DNA of 57,245 nucleotides from Ignavibacteria bacterium (GTDB lineage Bacteria; Bacteroidota; Ignavibacteria; Tepidaquicellales; OLB5). Each line of letters opens with the position of its first letter. Positions within the stretch are counted from its first letter, which is position 1. The stretch lies in the NCBI GenBank assembly GCA_030835025.1, contig JAUQWS010000044.1:1-57245 (forward strand), read 5' to 3'. The position numbers were made by a program, and so were the translations under genes. Under the pieces are notes generated by a model. That model saw only the letters and a program-made list of their open reading frames with translations, made no database searches and was not told where the DNA came from. Of this stretch, positions 34,711 to 42,809 are shown in pieces.

Positions 34711-35214
34711 ATGAAAGCAAAGATCTTGATCATACCATTTTTTACTCTTTCAGTCATTTTTTCTTCATGCCAGAAAGAGCCTGAGATAAAGACTGATACC
34801 ACAAACCAGAAAGATGCGCTGGCAACTCAGTTCAAGAAACAGGGGGAAGTTTACTTCCAGGATTCAGCAAAGAACCTGATTAAGAAAGTTGACGTTGAAA
34901 TTGCAGAAACAGATAATGCGAGGCATCTTGGATTAATGTACCGCGAGGGAATGAGCGAAGAACAGGGAATGCTTTTTATTTTCCCCGTGGAAGAATACCA
35001 AAGTTTCTACATGAAAAATACTGTTTTGCCGCTTGATATTATTTTTGTTAACTCAAAGAAGAAGATAGTAAAGATACACAAGAACACAGAGCCATTTTCA
35101 GAAAAGAGCCTTCCTTCTAACAGTCCCGCTCTGTATGTTGTTGAAGTGAATGCAGGTTTTACGGATAAGTTCAGGATCAAGGAAGGTGATATAGTTGACT
35201 GGAGGCGAAACTAA
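34711..35214 (+). CDS. DUF192 domain lipoprotein
   Basis: 167 residues from ATG 34711. A TTG at 34687, overlapping the uvrB stop, is in frame but would put 8 polar residues before the signal peptide. The lipobox is FSSC with Cys20. The DUF192 domain (about 60-165) has VEIAETDNARHLGLMYREGM and FYMKNTVLPLDIIFVN. The family is widespread, periplasmic and of unknown function. The Met-Lys-Asn-Thr motif is characteristic. The gene ends 6 bases from the convergent nitrilase gene. Confidence 0.9.
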   Translation: MKAKILIIPFFTLSVIFSSCQKEPEIKTDTTNQKDALATQFKKQGEVYFQDSAKNLIKKVDVEIAETDNARHLGLMYREGMSEEQGMLFIFPVEEYQSFYMKNTVLPLDIIFVNSKKKIVKIHKNTEPFSEKSLPSNSPALYVVEVNAGFTDKFRIKEGDIVDWRRN

Positions 35215-35220
35215 AATATT

Positions 35221-36024
35221 TTACAGAGAATATAACTCTGTTCTTCTGTCAAGGAACACATCGTTAAGCTCTGTTGCGTGCTTATCAAGCGCCAGGGCAG
35301 GATCAATATTGACTATTGCGCATTCATCGCCGCTATCTGACCCCCTGAACAGGTAATTACCTTTGGGATCAACAATTACGCTCTCGCCGGTGAACCTGAG
35401 TTCTTTTCCGCCGTTAGAATCCGTACCTGTTCTGTTGGCTGTTATAGTAAAGACCCTGTTTTCTACAGCGCGCGTAAACATAGCTTTCTGGCAATACTGC
35501 AGCACAAGGTTTGAAGGGTGGCAAATGATCTGAGCACCTTTTAATGCAAGTGTTCTTGCTGATTCAGGGAATATCCAGTCAAAGCAAACCATTATTCCAA
35601 GTTTGACTCTCCCGAAATCCGGACTGTTGATTTCATACACATCAAAGCCCGTATCACCGGGCGAAAACCATTTCTTTTCATCGTAGAAAAGATGAGTTTT
35701 CCGATACAGCTCTATTTTGCCATCAGGCGAAACAAGTATTGAAGAATTGTAATAGCTATCCCCTGCTCTTTCACATATACCTGAGACAATATAAGCATCA
35801 AAAGCGGCAGCAATTTCTATTAGTGCACTGCAAAACGGTCCGCCCGGAATTTCTTCTGATGCCTTTTTAAGTTCATCAACAGTTGAAAATAAATAGCCCG
35901 AGTTTGCTAACTCGGGCATCACCATCAAATCAAATTTCTTATCTTTTAACAGACCCCTTATCTTGCTGATGTTTGCATTTACATCGCAGAACTCAGGCTT
36001 AAACTGTAAACAGCCGGCAAGCAT
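35221..36024 (-). CDS. Carbon-nitrogen hydrolase (nitrilase superfamily)
   Basis: 267 residues with the catalytic triad E38 (VMPEL), K109 (YRKTHLF) and C147 (MVCFDW). It is a cytosolic amidase-type enzyme that hydrolyses amides, nitriles or N-carbamoyl groups. Closest relatives by pattern are general C-N hydrolases such as omega-amidase or beta-ureidopropionase-like enzymes, and the substrate is not determined. It overlaps the DUF1573 gene by one base (TAATG) and is the last gene of a five-gene operon in which the other four look envelope-located and thiol-related. Confidence 0.9.
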   Translation of the reverse strand: MLAGCLQFKPEFCDVNANISKIRGLLKDKKFDLMVMPELANSGYLFSTVDELKKASEEIPGGPFCSALIEIAAAFDAYIVSGICERAGDSYYNSSILVSPDGKIELYRKTHLFYDEKKWFSPGDTGFDVYEINSPDFGRVKLGIMVCFDWIFPESARTLALKGAQIICHPSNLVLQYCQKAMFTRAVENRVFTITANRTGTDSNGGKELRFTGESVIVDPKGNYLFRGSDSGDECAIVNIDPALALDKHATELNDVFLDRRTELYSL

Positions 36025-36464
36025 TATTTTGCAGGCGGTACAGTGATACTGCAGGCAAAAGTTAGTGTCTTTGAGGGTGTTTTTGGATCGTTTGTCTCAA
36101 CAGTAATTGTCTTTTCATTCGTTCCGCTTCTGCCCTCTGTATTGAAAGTGAACTTTATTTTCCCGATCTCTCCGGGCAAATATTCCTTCTTCTCATCAGC
36201 CACCAAACCGGTACAGCCGCACGCTGCACTTATTTTTTTGATCACAAGCAAGCCCTCGCCTGTGTTTTTGAACTCGAACTCGCCGTTAACAATCGGTCCC
36301 TGAGGAACCTCGCCAAGCATTATTTTCTCTTCTGTAAAAGTAATTACAGGTGATGTGAATTTAGGATCCTTAACGTTCTTGTTTATAAGGAATGCCGAAA
36401 ACGCACCCACTAGCACAACTCCAACGATTATAAAAAGGACTTTTCCTGCTTTGTTTGTGATCAT
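36024..36464 (-). CDS. Membrane-anchored DUF1573 protein
   Basis: 146 residues. An N-terminal membrane segment (about 8-28) is followed by an exported Ig-like DUF1573 domain of alternating strands (FKNTGEGLLVIKKISAACGCTG). The family hallmark Cys-Gly-Cys is C82-G83-C84. DUF1573 proteins are common in Bacteroidota and of unknown function. Together with a second DUF1573 protein, a rhodanese and a MauE/DoxX-like protein in the same operon, it may bind metal or exchange disulfides in the periplasm, but this is inference. Confidence 0.9.
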   Translation of the reverse strand: MITNKAGKVLFIIVGVVLVGAFSAFLINKNVKDPKFTSPVITFTEEKIMLGEVPQGPIVNGEFEFKNTGEGLLVIKKISAACGCTGLVADEKKEYLPGEIGKIKFTFNTEGRSGTNEKTITVETNDPKTPSKTLTFACSITVPPAK

Positions 36465-36474
36465 ATTTCTTAGA

Positions 36475-36951
36475 TTAAATTATTGTTTTCTGATTTTCAA
36501 TTTCTGTTTCGACATCAGTATCACTGCTTTCCCCGTATTTCAGCAGTCCTATACATACAGCCAGCATGGCTAAATCCTCAATTATCCTCAACCATACTTC
36601 CGAAGTGGTGGAGGGGTTTACACTGAAGCAGCCGCAAGATATATCCAGTCCCCTCACCAAAGCCTGTCCAAGTGCTATTATAAATATAACCAAAAGAGTT
36701 GTATAAATTAACAACGAACCCTGTACCCATTTACCTGTTACAAGAAAAAGACCTGTCAAAAATTCCAGCCACGGAAGAAAAATCGCCAGCGGATTCACAA
36801 GCTGAACAGGAAGCATTTTATAATTATCAATAATATCGGCAAATGCCTGAGGGTTAGCCATTTTATCGAAACTTGCATACATAAAGATAGCTCCAAGTAC
36901 GATCCTTGCAGCAATAACAAAATTCCTATTTTCAAAAAGTCTTCTTATCAA
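36475..36951 (-). CDS. MauE/DoxX-like redox membrane protein
   Basis: 158 residues with four transmembrane helices (about 10-30, 50-72, 78-98, 115-140). The first contains ARIVLGAIFMYASFDKMANP, the start of MauE/DoxX-like proteins. A Cys-Gly-Cys pair, C106 and C108 (LDISCGCFS), lies between helices 3 and 4, as in MauE relatives that pass electrons or disulfides across the membrane. The start is TTG at 36951. It sits between a rhodanese and a DUF1573 gene. Confidence 0.85.
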   Translation of the reverse strand: MIRRLFENRNFVIAARIVLGAIFMYASFDKMANPQAFADIIDNYKMLPVQLVNPLAIFLPWLEFLTGLFLVTGKWVQGSLLIYTTLLVIFIIALGQALVRGLDISCGCFSVNPSTTSEVWLRIIEDLAMLAVCIGLLKYGESSDTDVETEIENQKTII

Positions 36952-36968
36952 CTTACCTTGATTTTATT

Positions 36969-37655
36969 TTAAGGATACCCTGCGTTTTTCCATTCATCCC
37001 AGCCTCCGTGGAAAATATAAACTTTCTTAAAGCCCATTTTGACCATTGCGTATGCCATGTCAATGCTCACGTCACAGGCTGAACTGCAATAAGTTACATA
37101 AACCTGATCTTTTGGAAGCGAATTTAGTTTTTCGCGGTATTTTTCAAGATCATGATACGGAATATTTAACGCTCCCTGGATGTGCCCCGCATCAAAATCT
37201 GATACATCTCTTGCATCGATAAATCGATGCTTCTTATCAAACAAAGCTTTTGCAAAATCTATTTTTATGTCAACAGGTTTTGCAATATCCTGTGATTGAG
37301 TTTGTGTGTTCTTAAGGGAGTCTTCAGTCTTCTGTTTTGCGGCTTTTACTGAATCCTGTACCCTTTTCAGTGAATCTTTCTGGACTGCCAGCAGTGAATC
37401 CTTCAGTTTCTGCTCCAGAAGCAGCTTAAGTGAATCTTCCCTCCTGCTTGAGTTAGTCATCAGGGAATCTGCTGCTTTCTGTATCGAGTCCTGGATCCTG
37501 AGTGCATTCAAAAGGCTATCGCTTGCGGAATAATCCACATTCTTTTCATCTCCGATGAACTGAATACGGTTTGGATTAGACAGGTTGAAGAAAATTCCCG
37601 CAAGAAGAGTTAAAAGCAGTATGCCGCAAATTTGCCAAAGGGATCTTTTATCCAA
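36969..37655 (-). CDS. Membrane-anchored rhodanese-domain protein
   Basis: 228 residues. An N-terminal membrane anchor (about 7-27) is followed by a long coiled coil rich in Lys, Ser, Asp and Leu (about 45-120, DSIQKAADSLM, EDSLKLLLEQKL). The C-terminal rhodanese domain (about 130-228) has the catalytic Cys190 in YCSSACD. The active-site loop C-S-S-A-C-D has a second Cys (194) and an Asp where an Arg is common, so it may carry persulfide or disulfide rather than act as a thiosulfate sulfurtransferase. The start is TTG at 37655. The location is probably periplasmic. Confidence 0.85.
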   Translation of the reverse strand: MDKRSLWQICGILLLTLLAGIFFNLSNPNRIQFIGDEKNVDYSASDSLLNALRIQDSIQKAADSLMTNSSRREDSLKLLLEQKLKDSLLAVQKDSLKRVQDSVKAAKQKTEDSLKNTQTQSQDIAKPVDIKIDFAKALFDKKHRFIDARDVSDFDAGHIQGALNIPYHDLEKYREKLNSLPKDQVYVTYCSSACDVSIDMAYAMVKMGFKKVYIFHGGWDEWKNAGYP

Positions 37656-37664
37656 AAATACTCC

Positions 37665-38330
37665 TTAATTTTGCTTTACTTCAACAAGAACAGGTATCTG
37701 GAACTCACCCTCTGTAGTTCTTACTATTACTGCAGCATTAATTTCCGAATCTTCATAGATCTTTATCTTTATGCTGAGTGATGCTGCTTCGCCGGATGCA
37801 AGTGAATTCTTATCTGATGTGATCTTAATTACGGGTGAGTTTGAAGTCAATTCAATTATATCCAGTTGCTTTTCCAGAGAATTTGTCAAAACTGCGGTCG
37901 TTGTAAGCTCATCACCAACTTTTCCTTCAGTTATTATTGACTGAGGATTGAAAGTAACAGGCTCAAGCATCTTCATTGTCATAACAATAGTATGGAAGGG
38001 GGTTAATGTTTCATTGGTCTGTATCATGACATTCTTCTGAACCGTTCCCATCGAAAGGCCATTGAACATAAAATCTATCTTACCGCTTTCACCGGGTTTA
38101 AGAAGATCTGCCGAAGCAAGTGCGCTTGAGCATCCGCAGGACGTGGATACACTTGTTATTTTAAGGTCCTGGTCGCCTACATTCTTAAATGTTATATCGT
38201 AATGGACTTCTTTTCCTCTTATATGAGAGCCTGTGTTAATATTCTCGCCGCCTTCAATCTCCAGTTTTGGACCGGCCTGAGCCGAAACTAATAAAGGTAC
38301 AAACAACAAAAAAAGGAACAATTTTCTCAT
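37665..38330 (-). CDS. Exported DUF1573 protein
   Basis: 221 residues with a signal peptide (about 1-18, ending VSAQA) and no further membrane helix, so it is probably periplasmic. The DUF1573 domain has TFKNVGDQDLKITSVSTS and the hallmark C65-G66-C67. It is longer than its partner at 36024 and carries a second Ig-like half (about 115-220). It is the first gene of the five-gene operon that ends with the nitrilase. A promoter-like element lies just upstream (38356-38386). Confidence 0.9.
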   Translation of the reverse strand: MRKLFLFLLFVPLLVSAQAGPKLEIEGGENINTGSHIRGKEVHYDITFKNVGDQDLKITSVSTSCGCSSALASADLLKPGESGKIDFMFNGLSMGTVQKNVMIQTNETLTPFHTIVMTMKMLEPVTFNPQSIITEGKVGDELTTTAVLTNSLEKQLDIIELTSNSPVIKITSDKNSLASGEAASLSIKIKIYEDSEINAAVIVRTTEGEFQIPVLVEVKQN

Positions 38331-38355
38331 CTTAGGTGAAATTTAGTTTATTTTA

Positions 38356-38386
38356 GCAATTTAACAATCCTATTTGGTAAAAACAA
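38356..38386 (-). promoter_or_regulatory. Candidate promoter of the DUF1573-rhodanese-MauE operon
   Basis: On the minus strand: TTG (38386-38384), 20 bases, then TAAATTGC (38363-38356), a near match to TAnnTTTG. The 13-base stretch ATTGTTAAATTGC is the same as in the mazG promoter region. It lies about 26 bases before the first start codon. Confidence 0.5.
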
Positions 38387-38514
38387 TTTAAGTATTTACC
38401 ACATTTAACCACGAATCCTTGTAAATCGTTTCAAAAATGACGAAAAATCTGATTAAAATGACTTTCAGCAAAGGTTATATATTGCTAATTTGCATCTAAT
38501 TCTAACCGTGCAAA

Positions 38515-39228
38515 TTGAAGATAGACGCATTATTCTTTGCCGCGCATCCTGATGACGCTGAGCTTTGCTGCGGAGGTACGATAGCAAAACTGGCTGCTTC
38601 GGGCAAGAAAACAGGCATTATTGACCTCACCCGGGGCGAGTTGGGCACCCGCGGTTCAGTAAGTTTACGCAGAAAAGAGGCGCAGTCCGCAGCTAAGGCA
38701 CTGAGAATAACTCTGCGGAAAAACCTGCTTATTCCGGACGGCGCGATAGAAAACACTTTTTCCAACAGGCTGAAAGTTATCAGGATCATAAGAACGTACA
38801 GGCCTGATATTATTTTTTTCCCCCACTATATTGACAGGCATCCCGACCATTTCCACACGCACGAACTCGTTAAAGAATCCGCCTTTTATTCAGGTCTTGC
38901 AAAGGTCAAAACCGGAAACCTAACCCCGTTCCGGCCAGGAAGAAATTATTATTACATGCAAACATATGCATTTGAGCCCTCACTTATTGTTGATGTCACC
39001 TCCACCTTTAGTGCAAAACTGAAGGCAATAAACTGCTATTCATCTCAGTTCTTTAATACTTCGTTTAAGGCAGAGCAGCCTGAGACATACATAAGCAGCA
39101 AAGGATTTTTGGATTACATTGAGGCACGCTCAAGGTTTTATGGATTCCAGATCGGGGCAAGACATGGTGAACCGTTCGTTACGGAAGAGAAGATCAAGAT
39201 AAGTGCCAAAGGACTATTTGAAATTTGA
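38515..39228 (+). CDS. bshB1: N-acetylglucosaminyl malate deacetylase (bacillithiol synthesis)
   Basis: 237 residues, PIG-L/LmbE fold. The zinc site is H11-P-D-D14 (AAHPDDAEL) and a later HPDHFHTH. The segments LTRGELGTRGS and FPHYIDRHPDH are characteristic of BshB1. It removes acetate from N-acetylglucosaminyl malate, the second step of bacillithiol synthesis. Neither the glycosyltransferase nor the final cysteine-adding step (bshA, bshC) is in this window. The start is TTG at 38515. The CHASE3/PAS-like gene follows 15 bases later. Confidence 0.93.
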   Translation: MKIDALFFAAHPDDAELCCGGTIAKLAASGKKTGIIDLTRGELGTRGSVSLRRKEAQSAAKALRITLRKNLLIPDGAIENTFSNRLKVIRIIRTYRPDIIFFPHYIDRHPDHFHTHELVKESAFYSGLAKVKTGNLTPFRPGRNYYYMQTYAFEPSLIVDVTSTFSAKLKAINCYSSQFFNTSFKAEQPETYISSKGFLDYIEARSRFYGFQIGARHGEPFVTEEKIKISAKGLFEI

Positions 39229-39243
39229 GTTTAGATATTGAAA

Positions 39244-40383
39244 ATGAGTAAATCTTTCTTCAGCAAAGACTCCTTAACTATACTTTTTGTACTTGGATTG
39301 CTTGTACTGGTTTCAACGTCAGTACTGATGTATCTGAACTCCAAAGACCAGGAACATGACCATGACTTTATGGTCGGTTCATACAATAAAATTCAGTCAC
39401 TGGATAAAGTTTCTTCGCTTGTGCTTGATGCTGACGGTATTAGAAGGAATTACCAGGCAAGCGGCGATAACGAACTCCTTGTTTCACTCAATAACTCAGA
39501 GAAAAATTGCGATTCGCTTATAAGCCAGATAAGGAATTTATCGGCAGATAATCAAAACCAATTGGAGGATTCTGATGCACTGAAGAAACTTGTTTCAGAG
39601 CATTTTGCAAACATTAAGGAAATGTTTGAACGTCCGCAGCGGAAAGGAAGCCAAGAGAAGCTTCAAAAGAATTTGCTGGATAAAGAAAAGATCCTTCTAA
39701 TTGATATCAAGAACCTGATTGGCAAAATGAAGTCAGAAGAGAGAAAAACCCTCGCTAATAAGACAGAAATTGCAGAGAGTGGCCTTCAGTTTGCATATTA
39801 TACTCAGGTCGGTGGATTGTTGATCAGCGCCTTAATATTTCTGATCGTATTTATAGTGCTTAGCAAAAAGGCTGCAATGTCTTTTGAACTTGAAAACCAG
39901 GAAATATCACGTGAAGAGCTGGAGCAGATTGTCAGAGAAAGAACGGCAGAGATATCCCAGATAAATCAGAAACTCTACAAAAAGGTTGATGAGCTTGAAA
40001 GCATGGAAGCTAAGCTGAAAAGATCCGAGCAGTACTACCGCATGCTGTTTGAACAGGCACACGATGCAATAATAATCTTCGCTCCGGATAACCAAACAGT
40101 TCTTGATATGAACAAGCGCGCATGTGAAATGTACGGATTCACACGTGAGGAATTCAAAGGACTATCTATAAGGAGCATATCCAAGAATGTTCCCCAGGGA
40201 ATTGAAAACGTCAGACAGACTCTCCAGAAAGGTTATTACCACAATTTCCAAAGCGTTCACTACAAGAAAGATTCCACAGAAATGCTTATTGAAATAAATG
40301 CTTCGGTTGTAAGCTATAACGGTAAGCCTGCAATACTCTCCATCAACAGGGATATTACGGACAGAGTCTTTAAAGTAGCGTGA
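39244..40383 (+). CDS. CHASE3/PAS-like sensor without an output domain
   Basis: 379 residues from ATG 39244. Two membrane helices (about 12-30 and 182-202) enclose an extracytoplasmic alpha-helical region rich in Asp, Asn and Lys that resembles a CHASE3 sensor. A coiled coil follows (about 220-262), then a PAS domain (about 265-379) with YYRMLFEQAHDAIIIFAPDN and a PAC motif (SINRDITDR). The protein stops there: there is no kinase, cyclase or methyl-accepting domain. It is either a complete two-domain sensor that acts through a partner, or a histidine kinase that lost its C-terminus. No kinase remnant follows in the 93 bases before ybaB. Confidence 0.85.
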   Translation: MSKSFFSKDSLTILFVLGLLVLVSTSVLMYLNSKDQEHDHDFMVGSYNKIQSLDKVSSLVLDADGIRRNYQASGDNELLVSLNNSEKNCDSLISQIRNLSADNQNQLEDSDALKKLVSEHFANIKEMFERPQRKGSQEKLQKNLLDKEKILLIDIKNLIGKMKSEERKTLANKTEIAESGLQFAYYTQVGGLLISALIFLIVFIVLSKKAAMSFELENQEISREELEQIVRERTAEISQINQKLYKKVDELESMEAKLKRSEQYYRMLFEQAHDAIIIFAPDNQTVLDMNKRACEMYGFTREEFKGLSIRSISKNVPQGIENVRQTLQKGYYHNFQSVHYKKDSTEMLIEINASVVSYNGKPAILSINRDITDRVFKVA

Positions 40384-40410
40384 ATAAACCGCCTGTACAT
40401 TCCTGATTCA

Positions 40411-40441
40411 TTTTTACTTACCCCATATATCTGTATATTTG
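40411..40441 (+). promoter_or_regulatory. Candidate promoter of the ybaB-recR operon
   Basis: TTT (40411-40413), 20 bases, then a perfect TATATTTG (40434-40441). The ybaB ATG follows 35 bases later, behind an AAAGGAG ribosome-binding site. Confidence 0.55.
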
Positions 40442-40476
40442 CACAATAATTCAATTATGTAAAGGAGTTTAAATTA

Positions 40477-40812
40477 ATGAAACTGAATCCCATGCAGGGA
40501 ATGCTTAAGCAGGTTCAGAAGATGCAGGAGAAGATGCAGGAAGTTCAGAACGAGCTGGAAAACAAGTTCGTAACTGAAGAGTCAGGCGGCGGAATGGTTA
40601 AGATCACTATGAACGGAAAGCTGCAGATGACAAAGCTGCAGATTGAGAAGGAAGTTGTCAATCCCGATGACCCTGAAATGCTGGAAGACCTTGTAGTTGC
40701 GGCCGTAAATAAGGCTATTGAATCCGCCCAGAAAATGGCGCAGGATGAAATGCAGAAAGCTACAGCAGGAATGATACCCAATATTCCGGGATTAAACCTC
40801 CCCGGAATGTAA
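40477..40812 (+). CDS. ybaB: YbaB/EbfC nucleoid-associated protein
   Basis: 111 residues, the normal size. The family pattern is clear: an N-terminal Met-rich helix ([20 protein letters not shown]), the central [12 protein letters not shown], and [20 protein letters not shown]. It binds DNA as a tweezer-shaped dimer. The gene immediately precedes recR, as in many bacteria, where YbaB and RecR are thought to work in the same recombination or repair setting. It has a strong Shine-Dalgarno sequence and its own promoter. Confidence 0.95.
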   Translation: MKLNPMQGMLKQVQKMQEKMQEVQNELENKFVTEESGGGMVKITMNGKLQMTKLQIEKEVVNPDDPEMLEDLVVAAVNKAIESAQKMAQDEMQKATAGMIPNIPGLNLPGM

Positions 40813-40831
40813 TCTTACTCAGCAGAAGTTT

Positions 40832-41425
40832 ATGCAGACATCTGAAACATTAGATAAAGTTGCCGAAGAGCTTTCGAAACTTCCGAGTATCGGAAGAAAG
40901 ACCGCGCAAAGGATTGCAATGTACCTGGCAAAATCACCGGCTGAAGAAGTTGTGAACCTTTCAAATGCTCTTCTGAAGCTGAAAGAAAAAATAAGGCTAT
41001 GCAGCACATGCTGTAATATCACCGAAGATGACCCGTGCTCGATCTGCAGTTCTCCAAAGCGTAACGGCAAAGTCCTCTGCATTGTTGAAGAGCCGCAGGA
41101 TGTTTTTGCCATTGAGAAAACAAACGAATTCCGGGGAACTTATCACGTACTGCACGGGATTATTTCACCGCTTGACGGAATCGGTCCTGAGGATATAAAA
41201 GTAAAAGAGCTCCTTATGAGGCTGAGCGGCGAAGTTGATGAAGTTATACTAGCACTCAATCCCAGTGTTGAGGGGGAATATACGATCACATACTTAAGCA
41301 AGCTGATCAAACCGCTTAATATAAAGATATCCCGCATAGCCAGAGGCATACCTGTCGGCACAGATCTTGAATATGCAGATGAGATCACTATCGCAAAGGC
41401 TATAGAAGGCAGGATCACTCTTTAA
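40832..41425 (+). CDS. recR: Recombination mediator RecR
   Basis: 197 residues. RecR works with RecFO to load RecA onto gapped single-stranded DNA. The N-terminal helix-hairpin-helix (SKLPSIGRKTAQRIAMYL), the four-Cys zinc finger (CSTCCNITEDDPCSIC, about 55-70) and the Toprim domain (CIVEEPQDVFAIEK, later EVILALNPSVEGEYT) are in place. It starts 19 bases after ybaB and is followed one base later by a methyltransferase. Confidence 0.96.
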   Translation: MQTSETLDKVAEELSKLPSIGRKTAQRIAMYLAKSPAEEVVNLSNALLKLKEKIRLCSTCCNITEDDPCSICSSPKRNGKVLCIVEEPQDVFAIEKTNEFRGTYHVLHGIISPLDGIGPEDIKVKELLMRLSGEVDEVILALNPSVEGEYTITYLSKLIKPLNIKISRIARGIPVGTDLEYADEITIAKAIEGRITL

Positions 41426-41426
41426 G

Positions 41427-42194
41427 ATGGACTGGTTCAGGAAATGGTTTAATACTCCCGAGTATCTTGAACTCTACAGCCACAGGAACAGCCATGACGC
41501 AAGACTTGTGGCAAGTTTGGTTTACAGGTCTTTGAAGCTTCCGGCCGGTTCCAAGGTACTCGACCTTGCTTGCGGTAACGGCAGGCACAGTGTTTTCTTC
41601 GCAAAACAGGATTACCATGTATACGGAATAGATCTCTCACGTTTCCTCATAACTGAAGCAAAGAAGAAACTGAAAGGTGAGTTCTCTGCTTACAGGAAGA
41701 ACCTTTCATTTCAGATAAGGGATATGCGGGATTTACGCTATAAGAATGAATTCGATCTTGTAGTGAACTTATTCAGCAGCTTTGGATATTTTGAGAGCGA
41801 CAGCGAGAACTGGAAGGTCATTAAAAGTGTATCGGCAAGTCTTAAGCCGGGCGGACATTTCTTCTTTGATTACCTTAACTCCGTTTTCCTGCGAAAGCAT
41901 CTTGTCACTTATGATATAAAGCAAAGAAACCGTAATACCGTGGTTCAGGTTAGAGAAATTAAGGATAATTCCGTGATAAAGAGTATTGTAATAATCAGAA
42001 ATAAGGCAAGGTCAGCTGCCCCTGAAATAACACAGTTCAAAGAAAAGATAAAGCTATATACGCTGGAAGATTTCGAGAGGGTTTTTGGCTCAAACGGTCT
42101 TAAAATAGAAAAAGTGTTCGGAGATTATCACGGTGGCAGGTTCAGCAGGAATTCTTCAGGAAGGCTGATAATACTTGCAAAAAAGGAATCATAA
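41427..42194 (+). CDS. Class I SAM-dependent methyltransferase
   Basis: 255 residues. SAM-binding motif I is KVLDLACGNGR (43-53), with motif II acid in VYGIDLS and FDLVVNLFSSFGYF near motif IV. The N-terminus (WFRKWFNTPEYLELYSHRN) is typical of a large uncharacterised methyltransferase group of this phylum. The substrate is unknown. It lies one base after recR, so it is probably co-translated with the recombination genes. Whether that means a DNA-linked role is not shown. Confidence 0.88.
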   Translation: MDWFRKWFNTPEYLELYSHRNSHDARLVASLVYRSLKLPAGSKVLDLACGNGRHSVFFAKQDYHVYGIDLSRFLITEAKKKLKGEFSAYRKNLSFQIRDMRDLRYKNEFDLVVNLFSSFGYFESDSENWKVIKSVSASLKPGGHFFFDYLNSVFLRKHLVTYDIKQRNRNTVVQVREIKDNSVIKSIVIIRNKARSAAPEITQFKEKIKLYTLEDFERVFGSNGLKIEKVFGDYHGGRFSRNSSGRLIILAKKES

Positions 42195-42195
42195 G

Positions 42196-42783
42196 TTGAA
42201 ATACTGCAAACATAAATACGTAACGGCTTTTGCTGCGATTGTCTTACTCGTTCAGGGTTGCGGAATATTTGATACCCGTGAACCCGAGTCACCAGAGACA
42301 GTGCGCTCAACATACATCCCCCCTACTTCTGCTGATATTGTAGTTGATAACCTGGGGTTTTCAATCCAGGAGAAAAATTCCGAAAATTACAGCAAGTGCC
42401 TCTCTTCAGTGAGCTTCCAGTATGTACCGGATTCAAAATCTCAGCTCTTGTATGAACAGATATTTCTGAATTGGAACCTGCTTGCTGAAAAGCATTATCT
42501 TGATAATCTCATCTCTCAAACGGATCAGACTTCCTCATCTGTGCTGTTTCTGGATAACGAACGATTCACCCAATTGTCATCGGACTCTGCAACTTTTCAG
42601 GCAGATTATATTTTTGTCTTCCAGCATAATAACACAAGCATTCCAAAATCCGGTAATGGCAATATACTGTTGACTATTGCAGCAGACGAAAACTCGCTTT
42701 TCTACATCCGCAAATGGGAAGACTTCAGGCAGAATGACACTGATTTCACATGGAGCGAGTTCAAGGCAAAATTCAGCAATTAA
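42196..42783 (+). CDS. Lipoprotein with NTF2-like features, member A of a pair
   Basis: 195 residues from TTG 42196, one base after the methyltransferase stop. A lipoprotein signal peptide ends at the lipobox VQGC with Cys22. The mature protein begins with a proline-rich stretch (REPESPETVRSTYIPP) and then DNLGFSIQEKNSENYSKCLSSVSFQY, ending near FYIRKWEDF. The pattern of a helix pair followed by strands and a closing Trp-rich strand resembles NTF2/SnoaL-like domains. It is related in layout to the next gene. The function is unknown. Confidence 0.7.
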   Translation: MKYCKHKYVTAFAAIVLLVQGCGIFDTREPESPETVRSTYIPPTSADIVVDNLGFSIQEKNSENYSKCLSSVSFQYVPDSKSQLLYEQIFLNWNLLAEKHYLDNLISQTDQTSSSVLFLDNERFTQLSSDSATFQADYIFVFQHNNTSIPKSGNGNILLTIAADENSLFYIRKWEDFRQNDTDFTWSEFKAKFSN

Positions 42784-42809
42784 ATCAGGTAATAATTAAG
42801 GTTTGATAA

